Source: Nocardia nova SH22a
GTDB taxonomy: Bacteria; Actinomycetota; Actinomycetes; Mycobacteriales; Mycobacteriaceae
Direction: 5' to 3'
Length of the DNA: 64,000 bases
NCBI RefSeq assembly: GCF_000523235.1
Contig: NZ_CP006850.1
Span: forward strand, 6,386,001-6,450,000
Within the stretch, counting starts at the first letter, position 1. The number at the start of each line of letters is the position of its first letter. The notes under the pieces are model-generated. The model worked only from the letters and a program-made list of their open reading frames with translations. It did not search any database and was not told the DNA's origin. A program made the translations under genes and the position numbers. Positions 1-8,547 of this stretch are shown piece after piece.

Positions 1-556
1 CGGGCTGGACATCCTTCAATGTCTGGTATGCGGAGAAGGACGGCCCGTTCGCGGACTGGTACTGCCCCATCTGCTCGACCATCTGCGCGGCGAGATTCTG
101 CAGTTGCCTGCTCTGCTCGCCGGTCGGATCGGCCGCCAGCATCTCCGCCAGCATGCGGCGCAGCTCGAACAGATCGATCTCACCGTCGTCGCGGCGCGGA
201 AGCTCCACCTCCTGCGCACCGGCACGCACGCCCAGTGCGGCGGGGAACCACAGTTCGAACAGCCCGTCGAAGGTGGCGCGCTGGGTGGGACGGCGCAGCA
301 GCGCGCAGGCCAGACCCTCGCGCAGCATCTCACGATCCATCAGATCGACCACGGTCAGCACCCGTCCGGCATCCACCGTTTCCGAGGGCCCGACCGGAAT
401 CCCCCTGGCGCGCAAGGCCTCCACGAATCCGACCACATGTCCGGGCACTCCGTGCGGTGCGATCTCGCCCGGTTCGGGAGCGCCCTGCGGCCGCGGTGCG
501 GTTCCACCCCGCAGCGCCGCGGCGAACGCGCGGGGCGTGGTGCGCTTACCGGTCAC
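1..556 (-). CDS. VWA/CoxE-like protein, partial (C-terminus off window)
   Basis: The first ~185 residues of a protein that runs off the left edge. The GTG start lies 3 nt after the stop of the MoxR ATPase gene, so the two are surely co-transcribed. The visible part is the N-terminal helical region typical of CoxE/VWA proteins (for example GFVEALRARGIPVGPSETVD, then an Asp/Glu- and Leu-rich stretch); the VWA metal-binding domain would lie beyond the edge. MoxR ATPases and VWA proteins work as pairs, the ATPase remodelling or maturing a partner and the VWA protein acting as adaptor. The order proA–MoxR–VWA is the same as mycobacterial Rv2427c–Rv2425c from memory. The target is unknown. The family call rests on N-terminal sequence plus context. 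Confidence 0.75.
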   Translation of the reverse strand, partial: MTGKRTTPRAFAAALRGGTAPRPQGAPEPGEIAPHGVPGHVVGFVEALRARGIPVGPSETVDAGRVLTVVDLMDREMLREGLACALLRRPTQRATFDGLFELWFPAALGVRAGAQEVELPRRDDGEIDLFELRRMLAEMLAADPTGEQSRQLQNLAAQMVEQMGQYQSANGPSFSAYQTLKDVQP

Positions 557-559
557 CGG

Positions 560-1447
560 TCAGGCCAATTTCAGCTCGGCCAGTGCGCGCTGGTGGTCGC
601 TCTGGTGTTTGAGCACGACGCCGAGGGTGCCGCGCACGGTCTTGTCGTCGAGATCCTTGGCGCCCAGAGCGAGCAGCGTGCGGGCCCAGTCGATGGATTC
701 CGCCACCGAGGGCAGCTTCTTGAGCTGCATCCCGCGCAGGACGTGCACGACCCGCACCAACTGGGCGGCCACGGCGGGTTTGAGTTCCGGTACCCGGCTG
801 GCCAGGATCCGGCGCTCGAGTTCTTCGTCGGGGAAGTCGATGTGCAGGTAGAGGCAGCGGCGCTTGAGCGCCTCGGATAGTTCCCGAGTCGCGTTGGAGG
901 TCAGCACCACGAACGGCAGGCGGGTGGCGGCGATGGTGCCCAGTTCCGGAACGGTGACCGCGAAATCGCTGAGGACCTCGAGCATCAGGCCCTCGATCTC
1001 GACATCGGCCTTGTCCGCCTCGTCGATCAGCAGGACGGTGGGATCGGTGCGCCGGATCGCGGTCAGCAGCGGCCGCTGCAGCAGGAATTCCTCGCTGAAC
1101 ACATCGGCTTTCGTATCCGCCCAGGCGTTTTCGTGCTCGGAAGACGTCGCGGACTGGATGCGCAGGATCTGCTTGGCGTGATTCCATTCGTACAGCGCGC
1201 GGGCCTCGTCGATGCCCTCGTAGCACTGCAGGCGGACCAGTTCGGCGCCCGCCACCTGGGCCACGGCGCGCGACAGTTCCGTCTTGCCGACACCGGCCGG
1301 TCCCTCGATCAGCAGCGGCTTGCCCAGCCGGTCGGCCAGGAATACCGAAGTGGCGGTTGCCTTGTCGGCCAGATATCCGGTCGTCGCCAGCCGTTCGATC
1401 ACCTCGTCGACCGAGGTGAAGATCGGCTCGTGCACGGTCGTCTGCAC
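560..1447 (-). CDS. MoxR-family AAA+ ATPase
   Basis: AAA+ ATPase of the MoxR family, 295 aa. Walker A is GPAGVGKTE near residue 50; Walker B is LLIDEADKAD near residue 137; a sensor-1 Asn lies in VVLTSNATRELSEALKRRC, which also carries the arginine-finger region. MoxR proteins use ATP to remodel or insert cofactors into client complexes with a VWA partner, here the gene immediately downstream. A longer frame reaches a start at 1495, but the GTG at 1447 has a strong GGAGGAG ribosome site 10 nt upstream and gives the family's usual length (~290 aa), so I chose it. It lies 145 nt downstream of proA on the same strand and may be read from the proA transcript. The client is unknown. Confidence 0.9.
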   Translation of the reverse strand: MQTTVHEPIFTSVDEVIERLATTGYLADKATATSVFLADRLGKPLLIEGPAGVGKTELSRAVAQVAGAELVRLQCYEGIDEARALYEWNHAKQILRIQSATSSEHENAWADTKADVFSEEFLLQRPLLTAIRRTDPTVLLIDEADKADVEIEGLMLEVLSDFAVTVPELGTIAATRLPFVVLTSNATRELSEALKRRCLYLHIDFPDEELERRILASRVPELKPAVAAQLVRVVHVLRGMQLKKLPSVAESIDWARTLLALGAKDLDDKTVRGTLGVVLKHQSDHQRALAELKLA

Positions 1448-1592
1448 AGTTGCGGCCCTCCTCCGAGTTGGGCATCCGCCCAGCTCAACGAACAACAGCG
1501 CAGCCCACCGCAGGTATGCACCGTATAGAACACCTGCTCACGACGGTACACACCTGCGGCCGGTCATCGGCACTCCGGTGGTGGGGATCTCC

Positions 1593-2861
1593 TCAGCTCG
1601 GCCGGATCTGGCCGTCACCCCACACGATCCACTTCGTGGACGTCAGTTCGGGCAGGGCCATCGGGCCGCGCGCGTGCAACTTCTGGGTGGAGATGCCGAT
1701 CTCGGCGCCGAAGCCGAACTGCTCACCGTCGGTGAACGCGGTCGAGGCGTTGACCATCACCGCGGCGGCATCCACCCGCGCGGTGAATTCGCGGGCCGCG
1801 GCCAGATCGGCGGTGACGATGGCCTCGGTGTGCCCGGTGCCCCACTCGTTGATGTGGTCGACCGCGGCGTCGAGTCCGTCCACGACCTTCAACGCGATGT
1901 CCAGCGACAGATATTCGTCGGCCCAGTCCTCGTCGGTGGCCGGAACCAGACCGGGCAGATCGCCGTGGATGGTGACCTGCGCCTGCTCGAGCGCATCGAT
2001 CAGTCGCGGCACCGCCGTCTCGGCGATGGACCGGTCGATGAGCACCGTCTCGGCGGTGTTGCACACACTGGGGCGGCGGGTCTTGGAATTCAGCAGGATC
2101 GACTCGGCCATCGCCAGATCCGCGGCCTCGTGCACGTACACGTGGCAGTTGCCGGTGCCGGTCTCGATGGTCGGTACCTGCGCGTCGCGCACGACGGCGT
2201 TGATGAGCCCGGCACCGCCACGCGGAATCACCACGTCCACCAGACCACGAGCCTGGATCAGATGGGTGACGCTGGAGCGGTCCTCGCTGGGCAGCAACTG
2301 CACGGCATCGGCGGGAATCCCCTGTGCGACAAGGGCTTCCCGCATCACCGAGACGAGCGCCGCATTGGACCGCGCGGCCGAGGAGGAGCCGCGCAGCAGG
2401 GCCGCGTTACCCGATTTCAGGGCCAGGCCGAAGGCGTCGACGGTGACATTCGGGCGCGCCTCGTAGACCATGCCGACCACGCCGAGCGGCACCCGGACCT
2501 GCCGGATCTCGAGCCCGTTGGCCAGGGTCGATCCGCGCAGCACCACACCGACCGGGTCCGGCAGTCCGGCGACCTGACGCAGTCCGGCGGCGATGCCGTC
2601 GATACGCGCCTCGGTGAGCCGCAGGCGGTCCAGCAGGGAGGAGGCGGTGCCACCGGCCTCCGCGGTCACGATGTCCTCGGCATTGGCGGCCAGCACGAGA
2701 TCCTCGGCGGCGAGCAGGGCGTCGGCCGCGGCGTGCAGAGCCTCGTCCTTCTGCGCGGTCGTGAGCTGGGCCAGCGTCCGCGACGCCACCCGGGCCCGGC
2801 GTGCCGCCTCGTGCACCTCCGCGCGCACGGTATCCACTTCGCCGACAGTTCCAGCAGTCAT
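1593..2861 (-). CDS. proA: gamma-glutamyl phosphate reductase (ProA)
   Basis: Glutamate-5-semialdehyde dehydrogenase, 422 aa, the usual length. It reduces gamma-glutamyl phosphate with NADPH in the second step of proline synthesis, in the cytoplasm. The aldehyde-dehydrogenase fold is clear: [15 protein letters not shown], the conserved [18 protein letters not shown] and the catalytic cysteine in [15 protein letters not shown]. The frame is open much further upstream, but the ATG at 2861 begins [20 protein letters not shown], where family similarity starts. Its partner proB lies at the far right of the window in the same orientation. Mycobacteria also have genes between proB and proA, but here the gap is about 60 kb. 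Confidence 0.97.
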   Translation of the reverse strand: MTAGTVGEVDTVRAEVHEAARRARVASRTLAQLTTAQKDEALHAAADALLAAEDLVLAANAEDIVTAEAGGTASSLLDRLRLTEARIDGIAAGLRQVAGLPDPVGVVLRGSTLANGLEIRQVRVPLGVVGMVYEARPNVTVDAFGLALKSGNAALLRGSSSAARSNAALVSVMREALVAQGIPADAVQLLPSEDRSSVTHLIQARGLVDVVIPRGGAGLINAVVRDAQVPTIETGTGNCHVYVHEAADLAMAESILLNSKTRRPSVCNTAETVLIDRSIAETAVPRLIDALEQAQVTIHGDLPGLVPATDEDWADEYLSLDIALKVVDGLDAAVDHINEWGTGHTEAIVTADLAAAREFTARVDAAAVMVNASTAFTDGEQFGFGAEIGISTQKLHARGPMALPELTSTKWIVWGDGQIRPS

Positions 2862-2930
2862 GGTGAACAGCCTACTGACCGGCTCGGGCGGGGCGATCTC
2901 CGAACTCCGGATTCTGTCGGTGCGCCCGGC

Positions 2931-2936
2931 TACCGT
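2931..2936 (+). promoter_or_regulatory. -10 element of a probable leaderless promoter for the MFS gene
   Basis: TACCGT fits the actinobacterial -10 consensus TANNNT and ends 6 nt before the ATG at 2943. Transcription would start at or beside the start codon, and no Shine-Dalgarno sequence is visible. This is by-eye inference. Confidence 0.5.
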
Positions 2937-2942
2937 GTCCTC

Positions 2943-4496
2943 ATGGTCGCCACCATCCGGTTGTCCTCGGGTTCGGGTCGATGGGTGCTGCTGGCGACCG
3001 TGCTGGGTTCGGGGATGGCGATGCTCGACGCCACGGTCGTGAATGTCGCCCTGCCCCGTATCGGCGCGGAGTTCGGCGCCTCGATGGCCGGACTGCAGTG
3101 GACGGTCAACGCCTACACGCTCACGCTCGCGGGGCTTATTCTGCTCGGCGGTTCGCTCGGCGATCGGTTCGGGCGGCGCCGGGTGTTCGTGATCGGGGTG
3201 GTGTGGTTCGCCCTGGCCTCCGCGCTCTGCGGTGCGGCACAAGGTATTCCGATGCTGATCGCGGCGCGGGCCCTGCAAGGCGTGGGCGGAGCGCTGCTGA
3301 CTCCCGGGTCACTGGCCATCATCCAGGCCTCCTTCACCGAATCCGATCGGGCGCGGGCGGTGGGCGCGTGGTCGGGACTGGGCGGCGTCGCCGGGGCGAT
3401 CGGCCCGTTCGTCGGTGGCTGGCTGGTCGGGGCGGCGGGCTGGCGGTGGGTGTTCCTGTTGAACATCCCGCTGGCGGCGGTGGTTGTCCTGGTCGCGATG
3501 CGTCACGTTCCCGAGACCTACGGTTCCGAACTCGGATCGGCGGCCGACGATCGTGCCGAACCGGCACGCGCACGCGAAGGTTTCGACATCCTGGGCGCGG
3601 TCCTGGCCGCCACCTGTCTCGCGGGCATCACCTATGCGCTCACCATGGCTCCCGAACACGGCAGCCGGGTCGCGGTGGTGGTGACCGCGGTCGCCGGTGT
3701 GGCGGCCGGAATCGGGTTCATCGCGGTCGAGCGGCGCCGGTCCGCGCGCCGCGGCGCCGGTCCGCCGCCGATGCTTCCGGTGGAGATCTTCGCCTCCCGG
3801 CAGTTCAGCGCGATCAACGCCGTCACCTTCGTCATGTACGGGGCGATGGGCGTGGTGTTCTTCCTGCTGGTACTCACCCTGCAGGTGGTGGCGGGATTCG
3901 GTCCGATGGCCGCCGGGACCGCCATGCTGCCCTCGACCGTGCTCATGCTGCTGTTCTCCGCGTGGTCGGGTGGGCTGGCCCAGCGGATCGGCCCCCGCCT
4001 GCCGATCACCGCCGGTGTCGTGCTGGCGGCGGGCGGCATGCTGCTCATGACCAGGATCGGCCCCGACGCCACCTACCTCACCGATGTGCTGCCCGCGGCC
4101 CTGGTGTTCGGGGCGGGTCTGACGCTGGCCGTCGCACCGCTCACCGCGACGGTGCTCGCCACCGCCGACGAACGCCACGCGGGCGTCGCGAGCGGGGTGA
4201 ACAACGCGGTGGCCCGCGCCGCCGGATTGCTGGCCGTGGCCGCGATTCCGCCGTTGACCGGACTCACCGGCGCCGCCTACGACGATCCGGCCCGATTCGC
4301 CCACGGCTTCCACACCGCGATGCTGATCTGCGCGGCACTCATGGCGGCTGCGGCCGTACTCACCTTCGCTGTCGTGCGCGACGACGCACTGCGCACCGCG
4401 ACGCCGGAGGCCGAGCCGCAATGCCGGGTGAACTGCCCGGTCGCCGGGCCGCCGCTGGAACCGGGACGGGTGGCCGAGGGTGCGGCGGATCCGTAG
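2943..4496 (+). CDS. MFS drug exporter, DHA2 (EmrB/QacA) family
   Basis: Integral membrane proton-coupled exporter, 517 aa, the size of 14-helix DHA2 transporters. TM1 carries the DHA2 signature around [14 protein letters not shown], the loop after TM2 has motif A ([13 protein letters not shown]), and TM5 contains the [12 protein letters not shown] motif C-like stretch. Members expel drugs, dyes or metabolites; the substrate cannot be read from sequence. The start is the ATG at 2943, preceded by a -10-like hexamer and no ribosome site. It is divergent from proA with only 81 bp between. No TetR/MarR gene adjoins it, so its regulator is not evident. Confidence 0.92.
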   Translation: MVATIRLSSGSGRWVLLATVLGSGMAMLDATVVNVALPRIGAEFGASMAGLQWTVNAYTLTLAGLILLGGSLGDRFGRRRVFVIGVVWFALASALCGAAQGIPMLIAARALQGVGGALLTPGSLAIIQASFTESDRARAVGAWSGLGGVAGAIGPFVGGWLVGAAGWRWVFLLNIPLAAVVVLVAMRHVPETYGSELGSAADDRAEPARAREGFDILGAVLAATCLAGITYALTMAPEHGSRVAVVVTAVAGVAAGIGFIAVERRRSARRGAGPPPMLPVEIFASRQFSAINAVTFVMYGAMGVVFFLLVLTLQVVAGFGPMAAGTAMLPSTVLMLLFSAWSGGLAQRIGPRLPITAGVVLAAGGMLLMTRIGPDATYLTDVLPAALVFGAGLTLAVAPLTATVLATADERHAGVASGVNNAVARAAGLLAVAAIPPLTGLTGAAYDDPARFAHGFHTAMLICAALMAAAAVLTFAVVRDDALRTATPEAEPQCRVNCPVAGPPLEPGRVAEGAADP

Positions 4497-4567
4497 CACG
4501 TCGGCCGTTTGTGATCGCGGTGATCGATTGCTTGCCTGCCACCGCCACACCTTGTTTCGATGGTGAC

Positions 4568-5047
4568 ATGGCAGATACCGATACAGCCGGGACCACCGAG
4601 ACGAGAATCGCATCGGCCGAGCGGGAGATCTCCGCACCGGCCGCTCGCATCTTCGAACTCATCGCCGATCCCGCGCAGCAACCACGCTGGGACGGCAACG
4701 ACAATCTGCGCACCGCGGCGATCGGGCAGCGCGTGCGATCGGTGGGTGAGGTGTTCGTCGTCGACCTGACGAACGGGCAGACCCGGGAGAATCATGTGGT
4801 GGAGTTCGACGAGAACCGCCTGATCGCCTGGCTGCCCGCCGAACCCGGACTGCGGCCGCCCGGCCACCTGTGGCGCTGGGAACTGGAGGCGATCGATGCC
4901 GGGCGCACCCTGGTCCGCCACACCTACGACTGGACTCGGCTGACCGACGAGCTCCGGCTGCCGCGCGCCCGCGCGACCACCTCGGAGAAGTTGCGCGGAT
5001 CGATCGATCGGCTGGCCACCGTAGCGACCGCCCCGGACAACGGCTGA
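4568..5047 (+). CDS. SRPBCC-family (START-like) protein
   Basis: 159-aa cytoplasmic protein of the SRPBCC/polyketide-cyclase superfamily, a helix-grip fold with a deep hydrophobic cavity. The opening SAEREISAPAARIFELIADPAQ is the classic first strand and helix, followed by W-x-G near PRWDGND and by the strand-rich middle and a long C-terminal helix (SEKLRGSIDRLATVA). Such proteins bind lipids or aromatics, or act as ligand-binding domains; catalysis cannot be claimed. It stands alone 71 nt after the MFS gene and 58 nt before ribokinase, same strand. The start ATG gives the family's full first beta strand. Confidence 0.8.
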   Translation: MADTDTAGTTETRIASAEREISAPAARIFELIADPAQQPRWDGNDNLRTAAIGQRVRSVGEVFVVDLTNGQTRENHVVEFDENRLIAWLPAEPGLRPPGHLWRWELEAIDAGRTLVRHTYDWTRLTDELRLPRARATTSEKLRGSIDRLATVATAPDNG

Positions 5048-5093
5048 GCCCGGACCCACCGCGGTTCGCGCGCACCGGGTCCGCGTACCGGGT

Positions 5094-5099
5094 TACGGT
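5094..5099 (+). promoter_or_regulatory. -10 element of a probable leaderless promoter for rbsK
   Basis: TACGGT matches TANNNT and ends 6 nt before the rbsK ATG at 5106. There is no purine-rich ribosome site in between, so a leaderless message is likely. Confidence 0.5.
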
Positions 5100-5105
5100 G
5101 CGTGG

Positions 5106-5996
5106 ATGGCGCGAATCGCGGTGGTGGGCAGTATCAATATGGATCTGGTGACCCGTACGGCGCGGCGGCCGGAGCCCGGCGAGACGGTGCTGGGCACCTC
5201 CTTCGAACAGGTGCCCGGCGGGAAGGGCGCCAATCAGGCGATCGCGGCGGGCCGGGCGGGTGCGCGGGTCGATTTCATCGGCGCGATCGGTACCGACACA
5301 TTCGGTACGTCACTGCGTAAGGTGCTGTCCGACAATGACATCGGCACTACGGGGTTGCGCGCGCTCGAAGGCTCCAGCGGTATCGCGACGATCGTCGTCG
5401 ACGCATCGGGAGAGAACTCGATCATCGTGGTCGGGGGCACCAACGCGGCGCTGACCGAACTCACCGCCGCGGATCTGACGATCATCGCCGAGGCCGATAT
5501 TCTGCTGTGCCAGTTGGAGATACCGATCGACACCGTGGCCGCGGCGGCCCGGCACGCGCGCGAACACGGCACCCTGGTCCTGCTCAATCCCTCACCCGCG
5601 CGGCGACTCGCGGCGAGCATCTGGTCCGCGGTCGATATCGCCGTGGTCAACGAAGGCGAAGCGGCACAACTGGATTCCGAGCTGCGAGAGGTTCCCCACG
5701 TGCTGGTCACCCGCGGCGGGGCGGGTGCGACGTATCGCGGGCCCGAGGGCGAATTCCACCATCCCGGCGTCGCGGCCGAGGTGGTCGACACCACCGGCGC
5801 CGGAGACACCTTCACCGGCGCCCTCGCCGCACACTGGCACAAAGGTCCCCGAACCGCGCTGGCCTGGGCCTGCACCGCGGGAGCGCTGGCGACCACCGCG
5901 TACGGAGCGACCGCCGCCATCCCGACGGCGGCGGACATCGCTCGCGTCCTGCGCGATCACGGAGAGCCGGACGCTACCTCGACTGCGAACGGCTGA
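5106..5996 (+). CDS. rbsK: ribokinase, PfkB family
   Basis: PfkB-type carbohydrate kinase, 296 aa. The N-terminus GSINMDLVTRTARRPEPGET and PGGKGANQAIAAGRAGA is the ribokinase substrate-binding signature. DTTGAGDTFTGALAAH near residue 232 holds the catalytic aspartate and the anion hole. Ribokinase phosphorylates D-ribose at O5 using ATP, feeding the pentose phosphate pathway. No ribose transporter or rbsD is nearby, so ribose may come from nucleoside salvage. An rbsK homologue also sits between proB and proA in M. tuberculosis (Rv2436, from memory), so this gene is probably ancestral to the locus rather than part of the inserted material. Confidence 0.9.
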   Translation: MARIAVVGSINMDLVTRTARRPEPGETVLGTSFEQVPGGKGANQAIAAGRAGARVDFIGAIGTDTFGTSLRKVLSDNDIGTTGLRALEGSSGIATIVVDASGENSIIVVGGTNAALTELTAADLTIIAEADILLCQLEIPIDTVAAAARHAREHGTLVLLNPSPARRLAASIWSAVDIAVVNEGEAAQLDSELREVPHVLVTRGGAGATYRGPEGEFHHPGVAAEVVDTTGAGDTFTGALAAHWHKGPRTALAWACTAGALATTAYGATAAIPTAADIARVLRDHGEPDATSTANG

Positions 5997-6004
5997 TCCA
6001 CGAT

Positions 6005-6050
6005 CGATTACCGACCTGCCGCCGAAGCGATTGCCGACGTGCCGCCGAAG
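6005..6050. repeat. 23-bp tandem duplication after rbsK
   Basis: Two adjacent 23-bp copies (6005-6027 and 6028-6050) beginning CGATT and ending GCCGCCGAAG differ at two positions. They lie in the 140 bp between the convergent rbsK and TetR genes and encode nothing evident. Confidence 0.75.
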
Positions 6051-6138
6051 TCGCACCGCGTCTGCCGCGAATCTCGGCATCGGCACACTGCCTTCCGGAA
6101 GACCGAGACGAAAGTGCCTCCGCCATAAAGATTTCGGA

Positions 6139-6726
6139 TCAGCCGCCGGCCGGATCCGCCGCGGCCGCCGCTGTGTGTCGCGCGATCAGGTCCGACATCT
6201 GCGCACCCACCCGCTCCAGCGGATCCAGCGACCCGGTCGCCAGCGCCAGAATCACCGCACCTTCCAGCGCCGCTACGACGGTCGTAGCCAGTGACAGCGC
6301 CAGATCGGGTTCCACCTTTTCGGCGACGAGGCGCTCGGTGACGATGCCTTCCCATTCGGTGAAGATCGCACCGGCGGCCTCGGCCGCTTCCGGCGCCTCG
6401 GCACGCCCCAGTGCGGCCGCCACGATCGGGCAGCCAGCGGTGAAGTCACTCGACGCCAGCCGCTCGCGCCAGATGGTAGGAAAGGCGCGCACACACGCGG
6501 CGATATCGGCGTCGGCGGTGAGTGAGCGCAGCAGTGCGCTGTAGCTCGCTCCGGCCGCCCGGGTGGCCTCGGCGACGAGTTCGGATTTGCCGCCCGGGAA
6601 GTTCAGATAGACCGAGCGGCGAGAGATCCCGCTGCGGTCGAGCAACTGGGCGATGCCGGTTCCCGCCACACCGTGACTGCTCAGCAGCTCTACGGCACTG
6701 GTGATGAGCCGATCACGGGCACCCAT
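6139..6726 (-). CDS. TetR/AcrR-family repressor
   Basis: 195-aa one-component regulator. The N-terminal helix-turn-helix spans about residues 8-55 (ARDRLITSAVELL, then GTGIAQLLDRSGISRRSVYL, NFPGGKSELV), of the YxaF/LmrA-like type; the C-terminal all-helical ligand domain is variable. The frame is open to 6756, but the ATG at 6726 has an AAAGGGG site 6 nt upstream and starts directly at the HTH. It is divergent from the OYE/F420 fusion gene, and three ACCGATCGGT-type repeats fill the 126 bp between them. It most likely represses itself and the fusion gene until an electrophilic or enone-like ligand binds; the ligand is inference. Confidence 0.88.
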   Translation of the reverse strand: MGARDRLITSAVELLSSHGVAGTGIAQLLDRSGISRRSVYLNFPGGKSELVAEATRAAGASYSALLRSLTADADIAACVRAFPTIWRERLASSDFTAGCPIVAAALGRAEAPEAAEAAGAIFTEWEGIVTERLVAEKVEPDLALSLATTVVAALEGAVILALATGSLDPLERVGAQMSDLIARHTAAAAADPAGG

Positions 6727-6751
6727 CTGCGACCCCTTTCTCCGCACATCC

Positions 6752-6820
6752 TGCACCGATCAGTCTACCGGTTGTCCTATACCGATCGGTGTACTACCGT
6801 CTACTATACCGATCGGTATA
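6752..6820. promoter_or_regulatory. three tandem TetR operators
   Basis: TATACCGATCGGTATA at 6805-6820 is a perfect 16-bp palindrome. A copy with one mismatch lies at 6778-6793 and a decayed copy, with only one good half-site (ACCGAT), at 6752-6767. Starts are 26-27 bp apart, so sites lie between two and three helical turns apart. They fill the divergent promoter region of the TetR and OYE/F420 genes. Confidence 0.85.
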
Positions 6821-6852
6821 CCTCATCGTCCGCCTCGAACCGGAGGAATGTC

Positions 6853-8541
6853 ATGGCCGGATTGCACGACCCACTCCCCCTGCCCTGTGGTCAGGTACTG
6901 CCGAACCGACTGATGAAGTCGGCGCTCAGCGAGGGCCTGGGTACTGCCGCGCACGCGCCGGACGACCGGCTCACCACACTGTTCCGGCGCTGGGGCACCG
7001 GCGGTTACGGCCTGCTGGTCACCGGCAATGTGATGATCGATCGGGAGCAGCTGGGTGAACCCGGCAATGTGGTGATCGACGATGATCGCGACCTCGCCGC
7101 CCTGACGCGGTGGGCCAAGGCCGCCAAGGACGGCGGCACCCCGGTGTGGATGCAGCTGAATCATCCCGGCCGCCAGGCGAATCCGCTCGCGGGACGGCAG
7201 CGGCCGGTGGCGCCCTCCGCGATCGCGTCCGGAGTTCCCGGACTGGCGGCGCCGCGCGCGCTCACCGGATCGGAGATCACCGGTCTCATCGATCGGTTCG
7301 CCACCGCGGCCCGGATCGCGGAGTCGGCCGGTTTCGACGGTGTCCAGATCCACGGCGCCCACGGATATCTGGTGTCGCAGTTCCTGTCCCCGCTGGCCAA
7401 TCGGCGCGACGACGAGTGGGGTGGTGATCCGCAGCGCCGCTCCCGGTTCCTGCTCGAGGTGGTGCGGGCGGTCCGCGCCGCGGTGCAACCCGGATTCGCG
7501 GTGGCCGTCAAGCTCAATTCGGCGGACTTTCAACGCGGCGGTTTCACCGAGGACGAATCCCGCGCGGTGGTGGAACTCCTGGCAGGGGAATCGCTGGATC
7601 TGATCGAAATCAGCGGCGGCAGTTACGAATCGCCCGCGATGATGGGCCGGTCCGGCAAACAGGCGAGCAGCACCCGCGCCCGCGAGGCGTACTTCCTGGA
7701 ATACGCCGAAACCGTGCGCCGGGTCGCGAGCGCGGTGCCGCTGGCGGTCACCGGCGGATTCCGCAGTCGTACCGCGATGTCGGCGGCGGTGGAGTCGGGT
7801 GCGACCGATGTGGTCGGGCTCGGGCGTCCCGCCGCCGTCCTTCCCACGGCCGCCCGCGATCTGCTCGAGGGCGGCACGGAAGTTCTTCGCCTGCCGATCA
7901 TTTCACTCGGCCTGCGCGGGCCGCTCGCCACGAACGCGGCGTTGCGCGCGTTGGACGGCGCCCTGGATCTGCAGTGGCACACCGATCAGCTGCACCGCCT
8001 CGGCGCCGGACTCGACCCCGATCCGGTCCGCTCGCCGTGGTCGACCGCCGTGACCATGGTGCGCCGCAACGGATTCGACGCCTTCCGGTCGCGGCGCGGA
8101 GCGGGACGGGACCGCAAGGCCGTCAAGTTCCGGTTCGAGATGGCCGCCAACCACTATCTGACCAATCCGCTGTTCGCCGCGCTGGACCGGATCGGTATCC
8201 GTACCACCTTCGCCACCGAACTGGAGACCATCGGCCGCAAATCCGGTCTGCCGCGGCGGGTTCCGGTGGCGGTCCTGCTGGACGACGAGGGCGGCTGGAT
8301 CATCTGCCAGCACGGAATGCGCTCGGGCTGGGGGAACAATGTGGCCGCCGATCCGCGGGTGCGGCTCCGCTTGGAGGACGGGTGGCGTACCGCGACCGCC
8401 GAGTTGCTTCCCGGCGACGATGTGGTGGCCCGCGCCCGCACCTTCGCGCCACATCCGCTGCTGGCGTCGCTGACCGCGGCCGGATTCGCCGCCCTGCAGA
8501 CCGATCCGGTGTCGGTGCGGATCACCTTCACCGACCGCTGA
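6853..8541 (+). CDS. fusion: Old Yellow Enzyme-like reductase + F420/deazaflavin nitroreductase-like domain
   Basis: 562-aa two-domain protein. Residues ~1-400 form an NADH:flavin oxidoreductase/OYE TIM barrel: LPNRLMKSALSEGL at the FMN-binding N-terminus, VWMQLNHPGRQ, the catalytic-pair region GVQIHGAHGYLVSQFLSP, and VTGGFRS near the phosphate site. Residues ~430-562 match the deazaflavin-dependent nitroreductase (DUF385/Ddn) family: TIGRKSGLPRRVPVAVLL, then W-x-N-N and VRLRLEDG. OYEs reduce activated C=C bonds with FMN; Ddn-like proteins use F420 or bind quinone/haem. The start is ATG 6853 behind GGAGGA. The tail overlaps no other gene, so the fusion is not an artefact of a missed stop. Substrate unknown; probably repressed by the divergent TetR. 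Confidence 0.87.
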   Translation: MAGLHDPLPLPCGQVLPNRLMKSALSEGLGTAAHAPDDRLTTLFRRWGTGGYGLLVTGNVMIDREQLGEPGNVVIDDDRDLAALTRWAKAAKDGGTPVWMQLNHPGRQANPLAGRQRPVAPSAIASGVPGLAAPRALTGSEITGLIDRFATAARIAESAGFDGVQIHGAHGYLVSQFLSPLANRRDDEWGGDPQRRSRFLLEVVRAVRAAVQPGFAVAVKLNSADFQRGGFTEDESRAVVELLAGESLDLIEISGGSYESPAMMGRSGKQASSTRAREAYFLEYAETVRRVASAVPLAVTGGFRSRTAMSAAVESGATDVVGLGRPAAVLPTAARDLLEGGTEVLRLPIISLGLRGPLATNAALRALDGALDLQWHTDQLHRLGAGLDPDPVRSPWSTAVTMVRRNGFDAFRSRRGAGRDRKAVKFRFEMAANHYLTNPLFAALDRIGIRTTFATELETIGRKSGLPRRVPVAVLLDDEGGWIICQHGMRSGWGNNVAADPRVRLRLEDGWRTATAELLPGDDVVARARTFAPHPLLASLTAAGFAALQTDPVSVRITFTDR

Positions 8542-8547
8542 TCCGCG

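Noticed and set aside
1284..2942. Large plus-strand open frame upstream of the MFS start (total 1070 aa)
   Set aside because: It is the antisense of proA; only the part from ATG 2943 shows a family signature and TM helices.
3309..4637. 442-aa minus-strand frame over the MFS gene
   Set aside because: GC-skew shadow of the plus-strand gene; Arg/Pro/Gly-rich with no motif.
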